A DNA stretch of 64,000 nucleotides from Blastococcus fimeti (GTDB lineage Bacteria; Actinomycetota; Actinomycetes; Mycobacteriales; Geodermatophilaceae), in NCBI GenBank assembly GCA_900102115.1, contig FNAW01000003.1, positions 558,001 to 622,000 on the forward strand. Direction: 5' to 3'. How positions within the stretch are numbered: the first letter of the stretch is position 1; every line of letters starts with the position of its first letter. This document shows positions 38,417-46,906 of the stretch, in pieces. The notes under the pieces are model-generated. The model was given only the letters and a program-made list of their open reading frames with translations. It had not been told where the DNA came from and made no database searches. Both the position numbers and the translations under genes were made by a program.

Positions 38417-41152
38417 ATGTCCGCTCCGGTCTCCACCTCCGCGCCCGCCGCCCCCTCGACGCCGTCGGTCCGTCCCCGGCTGCTCCTGCTGGACGGGCAC
38501 TCGCTGGCCTACCGCGCCTTCTTCGCCCTGCCGGTCGAGAACTTCTCCACCACGACGGGGCAGCCGACGAACGCCGTGTACGGCTTCACGTCGATGCTGA
38601 TCAACATCCTGCGCGACGAGCAGCCCACCCACCTCGCCGTCGCGTTCGACGTCGGCCGCAAGACCTTCCGCAGCGAGATCTTCGCCGAGTACAAGGCGAA
38701 CCGGGCCGAGAGCCCGACCGACTTCCGCGGCCAGGTGAGCCTCGTCCAGGAGGTCCTCGGCGCGCTGCGCGTCCCCGTGATCACCGCCGAGGGCTACGAG
38801 GCCGACGACGTCATCGCCACGCTCACCGTGCAGGCGGTCGAGCAGGGGATGGACGTGCTCATCGGCACCGGCGACCGGGACGCGCTGCAGCTGGTCAACG
38901 AGCACGTCACCGTGCTCTACCCGCGCAAGGGCGTCTCGGACATGACCCGCTTCACGCCCGACGCCGTCGAGGAGAAGTACGGCCTGACCCCGACGCAGTA
39001 CCCGGACTTCGCCGCGCTCCGCGGGGACCCGAGCGACAACCTGCCCAGCATCCCGAGCGTGGGGGAGAAGACCGCCGCCAAGTGGATCCGCGAGTACGGC
39101 TCCCTCGCCGAGCTCGTCGACCAGGTCGACACCGTCAAGGGCAAGGTCGGGGAGAAGCTGCGCGAGCACCTCTCCTCGGTCATGCAGAACCGCCGGCTCA
39201 CCGAGCTCGACCGGGCCGTGCCGCTGGAGGTCGGCCCGCAGGACCTCGCCGTCCAGGCGTGGGACCGCAACGAGGTGCACACGCTCTTCGACAACCTGCA
39301 GTTCCGGGTCCTGCGCGACCGGCTGTTCGCCACGCTGACCAGCGCCGAGCCCGAGGTCGAGGGCGGGTTCGAGGTCGACCTCGACGAGCTGGCGCGCGGA
39401 GAGCTGGGGGAGTGGCTGGACACCCACGCGCGCGGCCGCACCGGCGTGATCTTCCGCGGCACCTGGGGGCGCGGCACCGGTGAGCTGAGCGGTCTCGCAC
39501 TGGCGGGGGCTGACGACCACGCCACCTTCGTCGACCTCGGCCCCGGCCTCGACGTCGCCGACGAGCAGGCGCTCGCCGCCTGGCTGGCCGACCCCGAGCG
39601 GCCGAAGGTCGTGCACGAGGTCAAGGGACCGTTGCTGGCCATCTGGGCGCGCGGCTGGGAGCTGGCCGGGATGGTCAGCGACACCGCGCTGGCCGCGTAC
39701 CTGGCGCTGCCCGGGCAGCGCTCCTTCGATCTCGGCGACCTCGCCGTGCGGTACCTGCGCCGCGAGCTCAAGGACACCGCGGAGCCCGAGGGGCAGCTCA
39801 CGCTGGACGGGCTCGGCCCGTCCGAGGACGACGTCGCCCGCGAGGCCGCGCACGCCGACGCGCTCAAGGCCGTGGCGGTCAAGGACCTGTCCGACGCGCT
39901 GGAGACGGTGCTGGGGGAGAAGGGCGGCGACGCACTGCTCGGCGGCATCGAGCTGCCGCTCACCCGGGTGCTGGCCTCGATGGAGTACCGGGGCATCGCC
40001 GTCGACCTGGACTTCCTGCACGACCTGCAGAAGGAGTTCGCCGACGGCGTCGCCGCGGCCGCGGCCGAGTGCTACGCCGTGATCGGCCGCGAGGTGAACC
40101 TCGGCTCGCCCAAGCAGCTGCAGGCGGTGCTCTTCGACGAGCTCGGCCTGCCCAAGACGAAGAAGAACAAGACCGGGTACACGACCGACGCCGACGCGCT
40201 GACCTCGCTGCTCGCCTCGACCGGCCACCCGTTCCTCGAGCACCTGCTCCGCCACCGCGACGTCACGCGCCTGCGCACGGTCATCGACGGCCTGATCCCG
40301 ATGGTCGACGACGCCTCGCGGATCCACACCACGTTCCAGCAGACGATCGCGGCGACCGGCCGGCTCTCCTCGACCGACCCGAACCTGCAGAACATCCCGA
40401 TCCGCACCGCCGAGGGCCGGCGGATCCGGCAGGCGTTCGTCGTCGGTCAGGGCTACGAGTCCCTGATGACGGCGGACTACAGCCAGATCGAGATGCGGAT
40501 CATGGCCCACCTCTCCGGGGACGAGGGCCTGATCGAGGCCTTCATGTCGGGGGAGGACCTGCACTCCTTCGTCGCCTCCCGGGCCTTCGACATCCCGATC
40601 TCCGAGGTCGACCCGGAGATGCGCCGCCGGATCAAGGCGATGAGCTACGGCCTGGCCTACGGCCTCTCCGCCTACGGCCTGTCCGGGCAGCTGCGCATCT
40701 CCGTGGAGGAGGCGCGCGAGCAGATGCACGCCTACTTCGAGCGCTTCGGCGGCATCCGCGACTACCTCGACGGCGTCGTGGACGACGCCCGGCAGACCGG
40801 CTACACCGAGACGACGCTGGGCCGGCGGCGCTACCTGCCCGACCTCACCAGCGACAACGGGCAGCGCCGGCAGATGGCCGAGCGCATGGCGCTGAACGCC
40901 CCCATCCAGGGCTCGGCGGCCGACGTCATCAAGGTCGCGATGCTCAACGTGGAGAAGGCGATCGCGGCCGAGGGGTTCCGGTCGCGGATGCTGCTCCAGG
41001 TGCACGACGAACTCGTGCTCGAGGTCGCGGCGGGGGAGCGGGAGGCGCTGGAGGCGCTGGTGCGGCGCGAGATGGCCGGCGCCGCGGAGCTCTCCGTGCC
41101 CCTGGAGGTGTCGGTCGGCTCCGGTCGCACCTGGGACGAAGCCGCGCACTGA
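38417..41152 (+). CDS. polA: DNA polymerase I
   Basis: 911 residues in three parts: a 5' nuclease domain (about 20-310, with LLLDGHSLAYRAFF, EADDVIATL, GTGDRDALQL), a degenerate 3'-5' exonuclease-like domain (about 340-530) and a family A polymerase domain (DYSQIEMRIMAH, RRRIKAMSYGLAYGLSAYG, VHDELVLEV). The DxE of exonuclease motif I is absent (VIFRGTWGRG), so proofreading is probably lost, as known for mycobacterial PolA. It functions in repair and Okazaki fragment processing. The aac(2')-like gene starts 5 bases after its stop. Confidence 0.97.
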   Translation: MSAPVSTSAPAAPSTPSVRPRLLLLDGHSLAYRAFFALPVENFSTTTGQPTNAVYGFTSMLINILRDEQPTHLAVAFDVGRKTFRSEIFAEYKANRAESPTDFRGQVSLVQEVLGALRVPVITAEGYEADDVIATLTVQAVEQGMDVLIGTGDRDALQLVNEHVTVLYPRKGVSDMTRFTPDAVEEKYGLTPTQYPDFAALRGDPSDNLPSIPSVGEKTAAKWIREYGSLAELVDQVDTVKGKVGEKLREHLSSVMQNRRLTELDRAVPLEVGPQDLAVQAWDRNEVHTLFDNLQFRVLRDRLFATLTSAEPEVEGGFEVDLDELARGELGEWLDTHARGRTGVIFRGTWGRGTGELSGLALAGADDHATFVDLGPGLDVADEQALAAWLADPERPKVVHEVKGPLLAIWARGWELAGMVSDTALAAYLALPGQRSFDLGDLAVRYLRRELKDTAEPEGQLTLDGLGPSEDDVAREAAHADALKAVAVKDLSDALETVLGEKGGDALLGGIELPLTRVLASMEYRGIAVDLDFLHDLQKEFADGVAAAAAECYAVIGREVNLGSPKQLQAVLFDELGLPKTKKNKTGYTTDADALTSLLASTGHPFLEHLLRHRDVTRLRTVIDGLIPMVDDASRIHTTFQQTIAATGRLSSTDPNLQNIPIRTAEGRRIRQAFVVGQGYESLMTADYSQIEMRIMAHLSGDEGLIEAFMSGEDLHSFVASRAFDIPISEVDPEMRRRIKAMSYGLAYGLSAYGLSGQLRISVEEAREQMHAYFERFGGIRDYLDGVVDDARQTGYTETTLGRRRYLPDLTSDNGQRRQMAERMALNAPIQGSAADVIKVAMLNVEKAIAAEGFRSRMLLQVHDELVLEVAAGEREALEALVRREMAGAAELSVPLEVSVGSGRTWDEAAH

Positions 41153-41157
41153 CGATC

Positions 41158-41691
41158 GTGTCGACGACCGCTGTACGGCGCACCGCGGACCTCGACGCCC
41201 GCACGTTGTCGGCGATCCGGGGCCTGCTGGACGAGGCGTTCGACGGCGACTTCACCGATGCGGACTGGGCGCACGCCCTCGACGGGACCCACGCCCTGGT
41301 CCACCACGAGGGACGGCTGGTGGGCCACGGCTCGGTGGTGCGGCGGCAGCTGTGGCACGGGGGCCGGACGCTGCGGGCCGGTTACGTCGAAGCCGTGGCG
41401 GTCGTGCCGGACCGACGCCGGCAGGGGATCGCGACCGCGCTGATGGACGCGCTGGAGACGGCCATCCGCGCAGACCACGACCTCGGCGCCCTCAGCGCCT
41501 CCGACGACGGCGCCGGCCTGTACGCCGCGCGCGGGTGGCTGCTCTGGGTGGGACCGACGTCGGTGCGGACGGCCGAGGGCGATCGGCGGACCCCGGAGGA
41601 CGACGGGTCGGTGTTCGTGCTGCCCGGGACGGTGGCGCTGGACCTGCGGGGCGCACTCACCTGCGACTGGCGCGAGGGGGACTTCTGGTGA
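41158..41691 (+). CDS. AAC(2')-I-like aminoglycoside 2'-N-acetyltransferase homologue
   Basis: 177 residues of GNAT fold matching the AAC(2')-I family over its full length. Shared features with mycobacterial AAC(2')-Ic as I recall it: HALVHHEGRLVGHGSV, LRAGYVEAVAV, RRQGIATALMDALE, LGALSASDDGAGLYAARGW, TPEDDGSVFVLPG and the terminal CDWREGDFW. Intrinsic chromosomal copies are common in Actinobacteria and may have a housekeeping substrate, so resistance is not implied. GTG 41158 lies 5 bases after polA, and the stop overlaps the next gene (GTGA). Confidence 0.9.
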   Translation: MSTTAVRRTADLDARTLSAIRGLLDEAFDGDFTDADWAHALDGTHALVHHEGRLVGHGSVVRRQLWHGGRTLRAGYVEAVAVVPDRRRQGIATALMDALETAIRADHDLGALSASDDGAGLYAARGWLLWVGPTSVRTAEGDRRTPEDDGSVFVLPGTVALDLRGALTCDWREGDFW

Positions 41692-42239
41692 GTGTCCCGC
41701 CCGTGGAGCTCCCGCCCGGCGTCACCCGCGTGCTGGTCGTCGGCAGCTCCGGCGCGGGCAAGACGACGATGGCCGCGGCGCTGGCCGAGCGGCTCGGCCT
41801 GCCGCACACCGAGCTGGACGCGCTGTGGCACGGGCCCGGCTGGGTGCCGCGGCCGGAGTTCGAGCGCGACGTGGAGGCGATGCTGGCCACCGGCCGGTGG
41901 GTGACGGAGTACCAGTACCGGCCGGTGAAGGCCCGCCTCCTGGAGCAGGCCCAGGCCGTCGTGTGGCTGGACCATCCCTTCCCGCTGGTCGCCGCCCGGC
42001 TGCTGCGCCGGTCGGTGATCCGGGCCGTGACCCGGCGCGCGTACTGGAACGGGAACCGGGAGAGCTTCGGGATGTGGCTGGATGCCTCCCACCCGCTCCG
42101 GATCGTCTTCAGTCGCGAGTTCCGGGCCAAGCGCCGCCGCACGGAACGCGAGCTCGCCGAGGCGGCGTCCCGCGGCGGCGTCGTCGTCCGGCTGCGCGGC
42201 GCCCGAGAGGCCCGCCGGTGGCTGCTCACCCAGGGGTGA
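41688..42239 (+). CDS. P-loop adenylate-kinase-like protein (FlaR/topology-modulation type)
   Basis: 183 residues. Walker A is VVGSSGAGKTTMA, then the family-typical TELDALWHGPGW and YQYRPVKARLLEQA, VVWLDHPF and RLRGAREARRWL. Proteins of this kind are annotated as topology modulation or FlaR-like kinases; the true substrate is unknown. GTG 41688 overlaps the aac(2')-like stop, so expression is coupled to it and probably to polA. Its end overlaps the convergent phosphatase by 14 bases. Confidence 0.83.
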   Translation: MSVPPVELPPGVTRVLVVGSSGAGKTTMAAALAERLGLPHTELDALWHGPGWVPRPEFERDVEAMLATGRWVTEYQYRPVKARLLEQAQAVVWLDHPFPLVAARLLRRSVIRAVTRRAYWNGNRESFGMWLDASHPLRIVFSREFRAKRRRTERELAEAASRGGVVVRLRGAREARRWLLTQG

Positions 42240-42792
42240 TCCGCCGCCATCCGTGGGCGACCCGGCGGGTGGCGGCGTCGAAGCCGAACCAGCTGCCCTG
42301 GCCCGGCTGGTCGTAGCGGCGGTCGATCGGCACACCGAGCAGGGAGCACAGCAGCAGCGCGCCCACCCCGCCGTGGGCGACGACCGCCACGTCTCCCTCG
42401 GCGGCCGCCGCCACCCGGTCGACCGCCGTCACGATGCGGTGCTGGGCGTCGACGGCCCGCTCCCATCCCCGCACGCTCTCCCCCGGACGGGCGAAGAACG
42501 CGTCGGCCACGGCCTCGAACTCCTCGGGCGGGAGGTAGCCGGTCGCCGATCTGTCGTTCTCGCCCAGCGCCTCGTCCGTGGTCAGCGGCACGCCCGCGGC
42601 GTTCGCGAGTACCTCGGCCGTCTCGACGGCTTTCCGCTCCGTGCTGCTCACCACCCCGGTGAGGTCGTGCACCCAGGGCAGTTCCACGAGGTGGGCCAGC
42701 CGGCTCCGCCCCGCCGGGGACAGCCCCCAGTCGGGAACCGGAACGGAGGGGTCGACGGCGACTTCGGCATGGGTCACGAGGTAGATCCGCAC
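42226..42792 (-). CDS. histidine phosphatase superfamily protein, atypical motif
   Basis: 188 residues from GTG 42792; a TTG at 42804 would add four residues. It has the phosphoglycerate-mutase-like fold: a first strand with the catalytic histidine (YLVTHAEV), SSTERKAVETAEVLA, and VVAHGGVGALLLCSLLG with the second histidine. The usual Arg-His-Gly is Thr-His-Ala here, so the phosphate pocket lacks one conserved arginine and activity may be altered. No substrate is evident. Confidence 0.8.
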   Translation of the reverse strand: MRIYLVTHAEVAVDPSVPVPDWGLSPAGRSRLAHLVELPWVHDLTGVVSSTERKAVETAEVLANAAGVPLTTDEALGENDRSATGYLPPEEFEAVADAFFARPGESVRGWERAVDAQHRIVTAVDRVAAAAEGDVAVVAHGGVGALLLCSLLGVPIDRRYDQPGQGSWFGFDAATRRVAHGWRRITPG

Positions 42793-42846
42793 GCCGGCAG
42801 TCAACCGCGCGCCGGCTGCCGGCGACGAGGCCCGAGCCCCTGCGGA

Positions 42847-43098
42847 TCAGCTGCCCTGGTGCACCGGTGTGATCTCGTCGGCGACCAGACCGTGCGCCTC
42901 CCGGTGCACGGCCGCGGCCGCGTCGGCGTCCGGCGCCTCCACGAGGCAGAACACCTTGCCGCTGTCCTCGTCGAACCAGTACTGCTTGTAGTCGACGCCG
43001 TACCGCGTCTGCACCTCGAGGTCCCGCTGGTGCGCCCCCTGGACCGCCTCGGCGGTGAGCCCCTCGACGTGGTGGTGCACGTCCATGAACAAGGCCAT
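42847..43098 (-). CDS. DUF4242 / SCO4226-type small nickel-binding-like protein
   Basis: 83 residues. MALFMDVHHHVEGLTAEAV, an aromatic VDYKQYWFDEDSGKVFCLVEAPD core and AVHREAHGLVADEI match the DUF4242 family, whose Streptomyces member SCO4226 binds nickel as I recall. The histidines in DVHHH and REAHG could be ligands. It has GAGGGGG 6 bases before the ATG. It lies alone between a phosphatase gene and a methyltransferase gene, all on the minus strand. Confidence 0.8.
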   Translation of the reverse strand: MALFMDVHHHVEGLTAEAVQGAHQRDLEVQTRYGVDYKQYWFDEDSGKVFCLVEAPDADAAAAVHREAHGLVADEITPVHQGS

Positions 43099-43197
43099 GT
43101 CAGCCCCCTCGGGGAGTGGCCGGCTCCGGACGGGCCGGCCGACCCGCTCAGTGTCCCCGCGTCGGGCCGGTGCGGACAGACCGATCGGCGCGGTGCC

Positions 43198-44052
43198 TCA
43201 GGCGGGTGTCCGGCAGATCAGGATCAACGTGCCGGGGACGAGCGCGCCGCGTTCGGGGGACCACTGGCCCCAGGTCTGGGTCCGGCCGGGCGCCCACTCC
43301 GGCTCGACGAGGTCCTCGAGGACCAGCCCCGCGCCGACGACCGCCCGAACCCAGTCGCCGACCGTCCGGTGGTGCTCGACGTAGACCGTGGCGCCCGAGC
43401 CGTCGATCTCCACGTAGGGCCGACGGTCGAAGTAGGACGAGGTGACCTGCAGGTCCTGCGGGTCGGGGGAGTCGGGGAAGGGCCAGCGCATCGGGTGGTT
43501 CACCGAGGCGACGAACCGGCCGCCCGGTCGCAGCACCCGCGCGACCTCGGCCAGCACCGCCTGCGCGTCCGCGACGAAGGGCAGCCCGCCGAACGCCGAG
43601 CACGCCAGGTCCATCGACGCCGAGGCCAGCGGCAGCGCACCGGCGTCGGCCTGCAGCAGCGGGACGGCGAGGCCGGTCGCCCGGTTGAGCTCGGCGGCGC
43701 GCGCGAGCATGCCTGCGGAGACGTCCAGCGCCACGACGTCGGCGCCCTCACGGACCAGCCAGCGCGCACAGGGGGCCGAGCCGCAGCCGATCTCGACCAC
43801 GCGCCGCCCCGAGACGTCCCCGAGCAGCCGGGCGTCGGCCTCGCGCAGCCCCTCCGGGCACCAGAGGAAGTCGGCGTCCCCGAGGTCCGAGCCGTGCTCG
43901 GCGAGGTAGGCGGGCGCGGCGGCGTCCCACCAGTGCCGGTTGGCGCGGGCCGACTCGTCCTGGCCGGCCGGGCGCCGGGCCACACCGCCGGCCGCGGGAT
44001 AGCCGTCGCTGCCGAGGGGCAGCCCGCTCCGGGGCGACGTGGATGCGCTCAT
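43198..44052 (-). CDS. class I SAM-dependent methyltransferase
   Basis: 284 residues. SAM-binding motif I is VVEIGCGSAPCARWL and motif II VVALDVSAGMLARA; post-I segments are LPLASASMDLACSAFG and [14 protein letters not shown]. It opens with a short disordered region and RANRHWWDAAAPAYLAEHG, typical of a group of actinobacterial methyltransferases with unknown substrate. ATG 44052 is the only sensible start; reading further upstream runs into the opposite strand of rpsA. It is divergent from rpsA. Confidence 0.88.
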   Translation of the reverse strand: MSASTSPRSGLPLGSDGYPAAGGVARRPAGQDESARANRHWWDAAAPAYLAEHGSDLGDADFLWCPEGLREADARLLGDVSGRRVVEIGCGSAPCARWLVREGADVVALDVSAGMLARAAELNRATGLAVPLLQADAGALPLASASMDLACSAFGGLPFVADAQAVLAEVARVLRPGGRFVASVNHPMRWPFPDSPDPQDLQVTSSYFDRRPYVEIDGSGATVYVEHHRTVGDWVRAVVGAGLVLEDLVEPEWAPGRTQTWGQWSPERGALVPGTLILICRTPA

Positions 44053-44128
44053 GACACGCCGATGGTGACACGCCGCCGGGGCCGCAGAGGAGCGCGCACC
44101 CAGGTGGACCCGGGCGTGCCGACGTCCG

Positions 44129-44134
44129 TACGAT
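44129..44134 (+). promoter_or_regulatory. candidate -10 box of rpsA
   Basis: TACGAT about 138 bases before the rpsA ATG, giving a leader of roughly 130 bases. Confidence 0.4.
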
Positions 44135-44206
44135 GGGGAATGCGCCAGAGGTCTGTCGTGGTTTTCCCCACACGGGATGCCAGAGCCGGCTCTCCCCGCT
44201 GAACGC

Positions 44207-44228
44207 CCCGTGGTCCCGAGGCCACGGG
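44207..44228 (+). other. leader hairpin of rpsA
   Basis: CCCGTGG-N8-CCACGGG in the 5' leader, 43 bases before the rpsA start. It could take part in autogenous control of S1, which is known in other bacteria. Confidence 0.35.
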
Positions 44229-44271
44229 TTCCCCTGTCCCTACGCATAAACCGTCCGGAGCAACCAACCAC

Positions 44272-45741
44272 ATGACCTCCACTCAGGTCCGTCCTTCCAG
44301 CACCCCCCAGGTCGCCATCAACGACATCGGTAGCGCCGAGGACTTCCTCGCCGCCATCGACGCGACGATCAAGTACTTCAACGATGGCGACATCGTCGAG
44401 GGCGTCATCGTCAAGGTCGACCGGGACGAGGTGCTGCTGGACATCGGCTACAAGACCGAGGGCGTCATCCCCTCGCGCGAGCTCTCCATCAAGCACGACG
44501 TCGACCCGAACGAGGTCGTCAAGGTCGGCGACGAGGTGGAAGCCCTGGTTCTCCAGAAGGAGGACAAGGAAGGGCGGCTGATCCTCTCCAAGAAGCGCGC
44601 ACAGTACGAGCGCGCCTGGGGCACGATCGAGGCCAAGAAGGAAGCCGACGAGGTCGTCACCGGCACCGTCATCGAGGTCGTCAAGGGCGGCCTCATCCTC
44701 GACATCGGTCTCCGCGGATTCCTCCCGGCCTCGCTGGTCGAGATGCGCCGCGTCCGTGACCTCCAGCCCTACGTGGGCCGCGAGCTCGAGGCGAAGATCA
44801 TCGAGCTCGACAAGAACCGCAACAACGTCGTGCTCTCGCGTCGCCAGTGGCTGGAGCAGACCCAGTCCGAGGTCCGCAGCGAGTTCCTCAACAAGCTCGC
44901 CAAGGGCCAGGTCCGGACGGGTGTCGTCTCCTCGATCGTCAACTTCGGTGCCTTCGTGGACCTGGGTGGCGTCGACGGCCTGGTGCACGTCTCCGAGCTG
45001 TCCTGGAAGCACATCGACCACCCGTCCGAGGTCGTCGAGGTCGGCCAGGAGGTCACCGTCGAGGTCCTCGACGTCGACCTGGACCGCGAGCGCGTCTCCC
45101 TGTCGCTGAAGGCGACGCAGGAGGACCCGTGGCGTCAGTTCGCCCGGACCCACCAGATCGGGCAGGTCGTGCCCGGCAAGGTCACCAAGCTCGTTCCCTT
45201 CGGTGCGTTCGTGCGCGTCGACGAGGGCATCGAGGGCCTGGTGCACATCTCCGAGCTGGCCGAGCGCCACGTGGAGATCCCGGAGCAGGTCGTGCAGGTC
45301 GGCGACGAGCTCCTGGTCAAGGTCATCGACATCGACCTGGACCGCCGCCGCATCTCGCTCTCGCTCAAGCAGGCCAACGAGGGCGTCGTCGGCGACGAGG
45401 AGCAGTTCGACCCCGCCGCCTACGGCATGTCGGCGTCCTACGACGACCAGGGCAACTACATCTACCCCGAGGGCTTCGACCCCGAGACGGGCGAGTGGCT
45501 CGAGGGCTTCGACGAGGCCCGCGAGACCTGGGAGCGTCAGTACGCCGAGGCCCAGGCCCGCTTCGAGGCGCACCGCAAGCAGATCGCGGCGGCCAAGGAG
45601 GCCGACGCCGAGGCTGCGGCCGGTGGCAGCTACTCCAGCGACGACGCTGCTGGTCCGGACGCCCCGGCCAGCACCGGCGGCACGCTGGCCAGCGACGAGG
45701 CCCTGGCCGCGCTGCGGGCGAAGCTCGCTGGCGGCGAGTGA
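44272..45741 (+). CDS. rpsA: 30S ribosomal protein S1
   Basis: 489 residues with four S1 (OB-fold) RNA-binding repeats, the usual actinobacterial number, at about 38-110, 125-190, 210-280 and 295-365; IVEGVIVKVDRDEVLLDIGY, GLILDIGLRGFLP, GAFVDLGGVDGLVH and GAFVRVDEGIEGLVH mark them. A charged, Ala/Glu-rich tail of about 100 residues follows. It binds mRNA on the 30S subunit. GGAG lies 12 bases before the ATG, a weak ribosome binding site. Position between polA and coaE is conserved in Actinobacteria. Confidence 0.97.
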   Translation: MTSTQVRPSSTPQVAINDIGSAEDFLAAIDATIKYFNDGDIVEGVIVKVDRDEVLLDIGYKTEGVIPSRELSIKHDVDPNEVVKVGDEVEALVLQKEDKEGRLILSKKRAQYERAWGTIEAKKEADEVVTGTVIEVVKGGLILDIGLRGFLPASLVEMRRVRDLQPYVGRELEAKIIELDKNRNNVVLSRRQWLEQTQSEVRSEFLNKLAKGQVRTGVVSSIVNFGAFVDLGGVDGLVHVSELSWKHIDHPSEVVEVGQEVTVEVLDVDLDRERVSLSLKATQEDPWRQFARTHQIGQVVPGKVTKLVPFGAFVRVDEGIEGLVHISELAERHVEIPEQVVQVGDELLVKVIDIDLDRRRISLSLKQANEGVVGDEEQFDPAAYGMSASYDDQGNYIYPEGFDPETGEWLEGFDEARETWERQYAEAQARFEAHRKQIAAAKEADAEAAAGGSYSSDDAAGPDAPASTGGTLASDEALAALRAKLAGGE

Positions 45742-45766
45742 ACTGACCAGGGCTCGCTAGAGCTCT

Positions 45767-45813
45767 GAACCATCGAGGCCCAGGACCGCACAGGTCCTGG
45801 GCCTCGGTGGTTC
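45767..45813 (+). terminator. terminator after rpsA
   Basis: 21-base arms from GAACCA to TGGTTC (core GAGGCCCAGGACC) with two G-T or mismatched positions and a GCACA loop, 25 bases after the stop. Confidence 0.8.
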
Positions 45814-45838
45814 ACCGCCCCGTGCAACGCGCACGCGG

Positions 45839-45871
45839 AAAGGCCCCGTGGACGATGTCCACGGGGCCTTT
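45839..45871. terminator. bidirectional terminator, rpsA / small gene
   Basis: Perfect 15-bp stem AAAGGCCCCGTGGAC with a GAT loop, ending in TTTC on the plus strand and with AAA on the left, so it can also stop the convergent small gene. Confidence 0.8.
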
Positions 45872-45880
45872 CTGCGTGGC

Positions 45881-46156
45881 TCAGAGGCTGAGGATGATCG
45901 CGAACGCGGTGCGCGGACGGCCGCCGTTGCCGGCGAGGAACGTCCAGGTGTGTCGCCCGGCGGGGGGCGTCTGCACCAGCCAGCGCAGGAAGGCGTTGCG
46001 CGGCCCGGTCTGAGGGCGCTGGAACGCCATGCGCTCGCGCACCGCCGGGATGTCCGCGCAGGCCACCCCCGCGGGGGAGCCCATGCGGTGCCGACCGGCG
46101 CCACGGGAGGTGGCGCGGGTGGACGGGGAGTCAGCAGCGGGCCTGTGACGCGACAT
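45881..46156 (-). CDS. small hypothetical protein, 91 residues
   Basis: I do not recognise a family. The N-terminal half is basic and disordered (SRHRPAADSPSTRATSRGAG); the C-terminal half is more ordered (AFLRWLVQTPPAGRHTWTFLAGN, then RPRTAFAIILSL). Support for coding: AGGCAGGA 7 bases before ATG 46156, a TAACTT -10-like box at 46201-46206 on the same strand, and a bidirectional terminator starting 9 bases after the stop. It sits between rpsA and coaE. Confidence 0.55.
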   Translation of the reverse strand: MSRHRPAADSPSTRATSRGAGRHRMGSPAGVACADIPAVRERMAFQRPQTGPRNAFLRWLVQTPPAGRHTWTFLAGNGGRPRTAFAIILSL

Positions 46157-46291
46157 GGTGGGGTCCTGCCTCTCTCGGCGGGGGAAGATCGCCGAGGCCG
46201 AAGTTAGTGCTGTGACTGGTGGGACTCGTGCGACGCGCCGAGGCACCTGCCCCCGTGTTACCTGTCCGTGATGTTGAACCCGCCCTGTCGC

Positions 46292-46297
46292 TACTCT
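46292..46297 (+). promoter_or_regulatory. -10 box of coaE
   Basis: TACTCT, 6 bases before ATG 46304; supports this start over the ATG at 46268. Confidence 0.45.
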
Positions 46298-46303
46298 GCG
46301 CAC

Positions 46304-46900
46304 ATGCTGCGGATCGGACTGACCGGTGGGATCGGCTCGGGGAAGAGCACGGTGTCGGCGCTGCTGGCCGCGCGCGGGGCGGTGGTCATCGACGCCGACC
46401 GGATCGCGCGGGAGGTCGTCGCGCCCGGCACCCCGGGCCTGGCCGCCGTCGTCGAGGCGTTCGGGGACGGCGTCCTCGCCGCCGACGGCTCGCTGGATCG
46501 CCCGGCTCTGGCCGCCGTCGTCTTCACCGATCCCGCGGCGCGGGCGCGGCTGGACGCGATCGTCCACCCGCTGGTGCGCGACCGGGCCGTCGAGCTGGCC
46601 GCAGACGCGCCGGCGGACGCCGTCCTGGTCAACGACGTCCCCCTGCTGGTGGAGACCGGTCAGGCGGGCTCCTACGACCTCGTGCTCGTCGTCGAGGCCG
46701 ACCTGGACACCCGGCTGGTGCGGCTGGTCGAGCGCGGGCTGCCCGAGGCGGACGCGCGCGCCCGCATCGCGGCGCAGGCGACCGACGAGCAGCGCCGAGC
46801 GGCGGCCGACGTGGTGCTGGACAACAGCGGGTCGCGCGAGCAGCTGGCCGAGCAGGTGGACCGCTTCTGGGTGGAGCGGGTCGAGCCGGCCCGCGGCTGA
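46304..46900 (+). CDS. coaE: dephospho-CoA kinase
   Basis: 198 residues. It phosphorylates dephospho-CoA in the last step of coenzyme A synthesis. The P-loop [12 protein letters not shown] starts at residue 5, followed by [17 protein letters not shown] and [13 protein letters not shown] 46304 makes the protein begin MLRIGLTGG as in relatives. This copy lacks the long C-terminal UPF0157 extension seen in mycobacterial CoaE. It follows rpsA, as in many Actinobacteria. Confidence 0.95.
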   Translation: MLRIGLTGGIGSGKSTVSALLAARGAVVIDADRIAREVVAPGTPGLAAVVEAFGDGVLAADGSLDRPALAAVVFTDPAARARLDAIVHPLVRDRAVELAADAPADAVLVNDVPLLVETGQAGSYDLVLVVEADLDTRLVRLVERGLPEADARARIAAQATDEQRRAAADVVLDNSGSREQLAEQVDRFWVERVEPARG

Positions 46901-46906
46901 CGGTCC

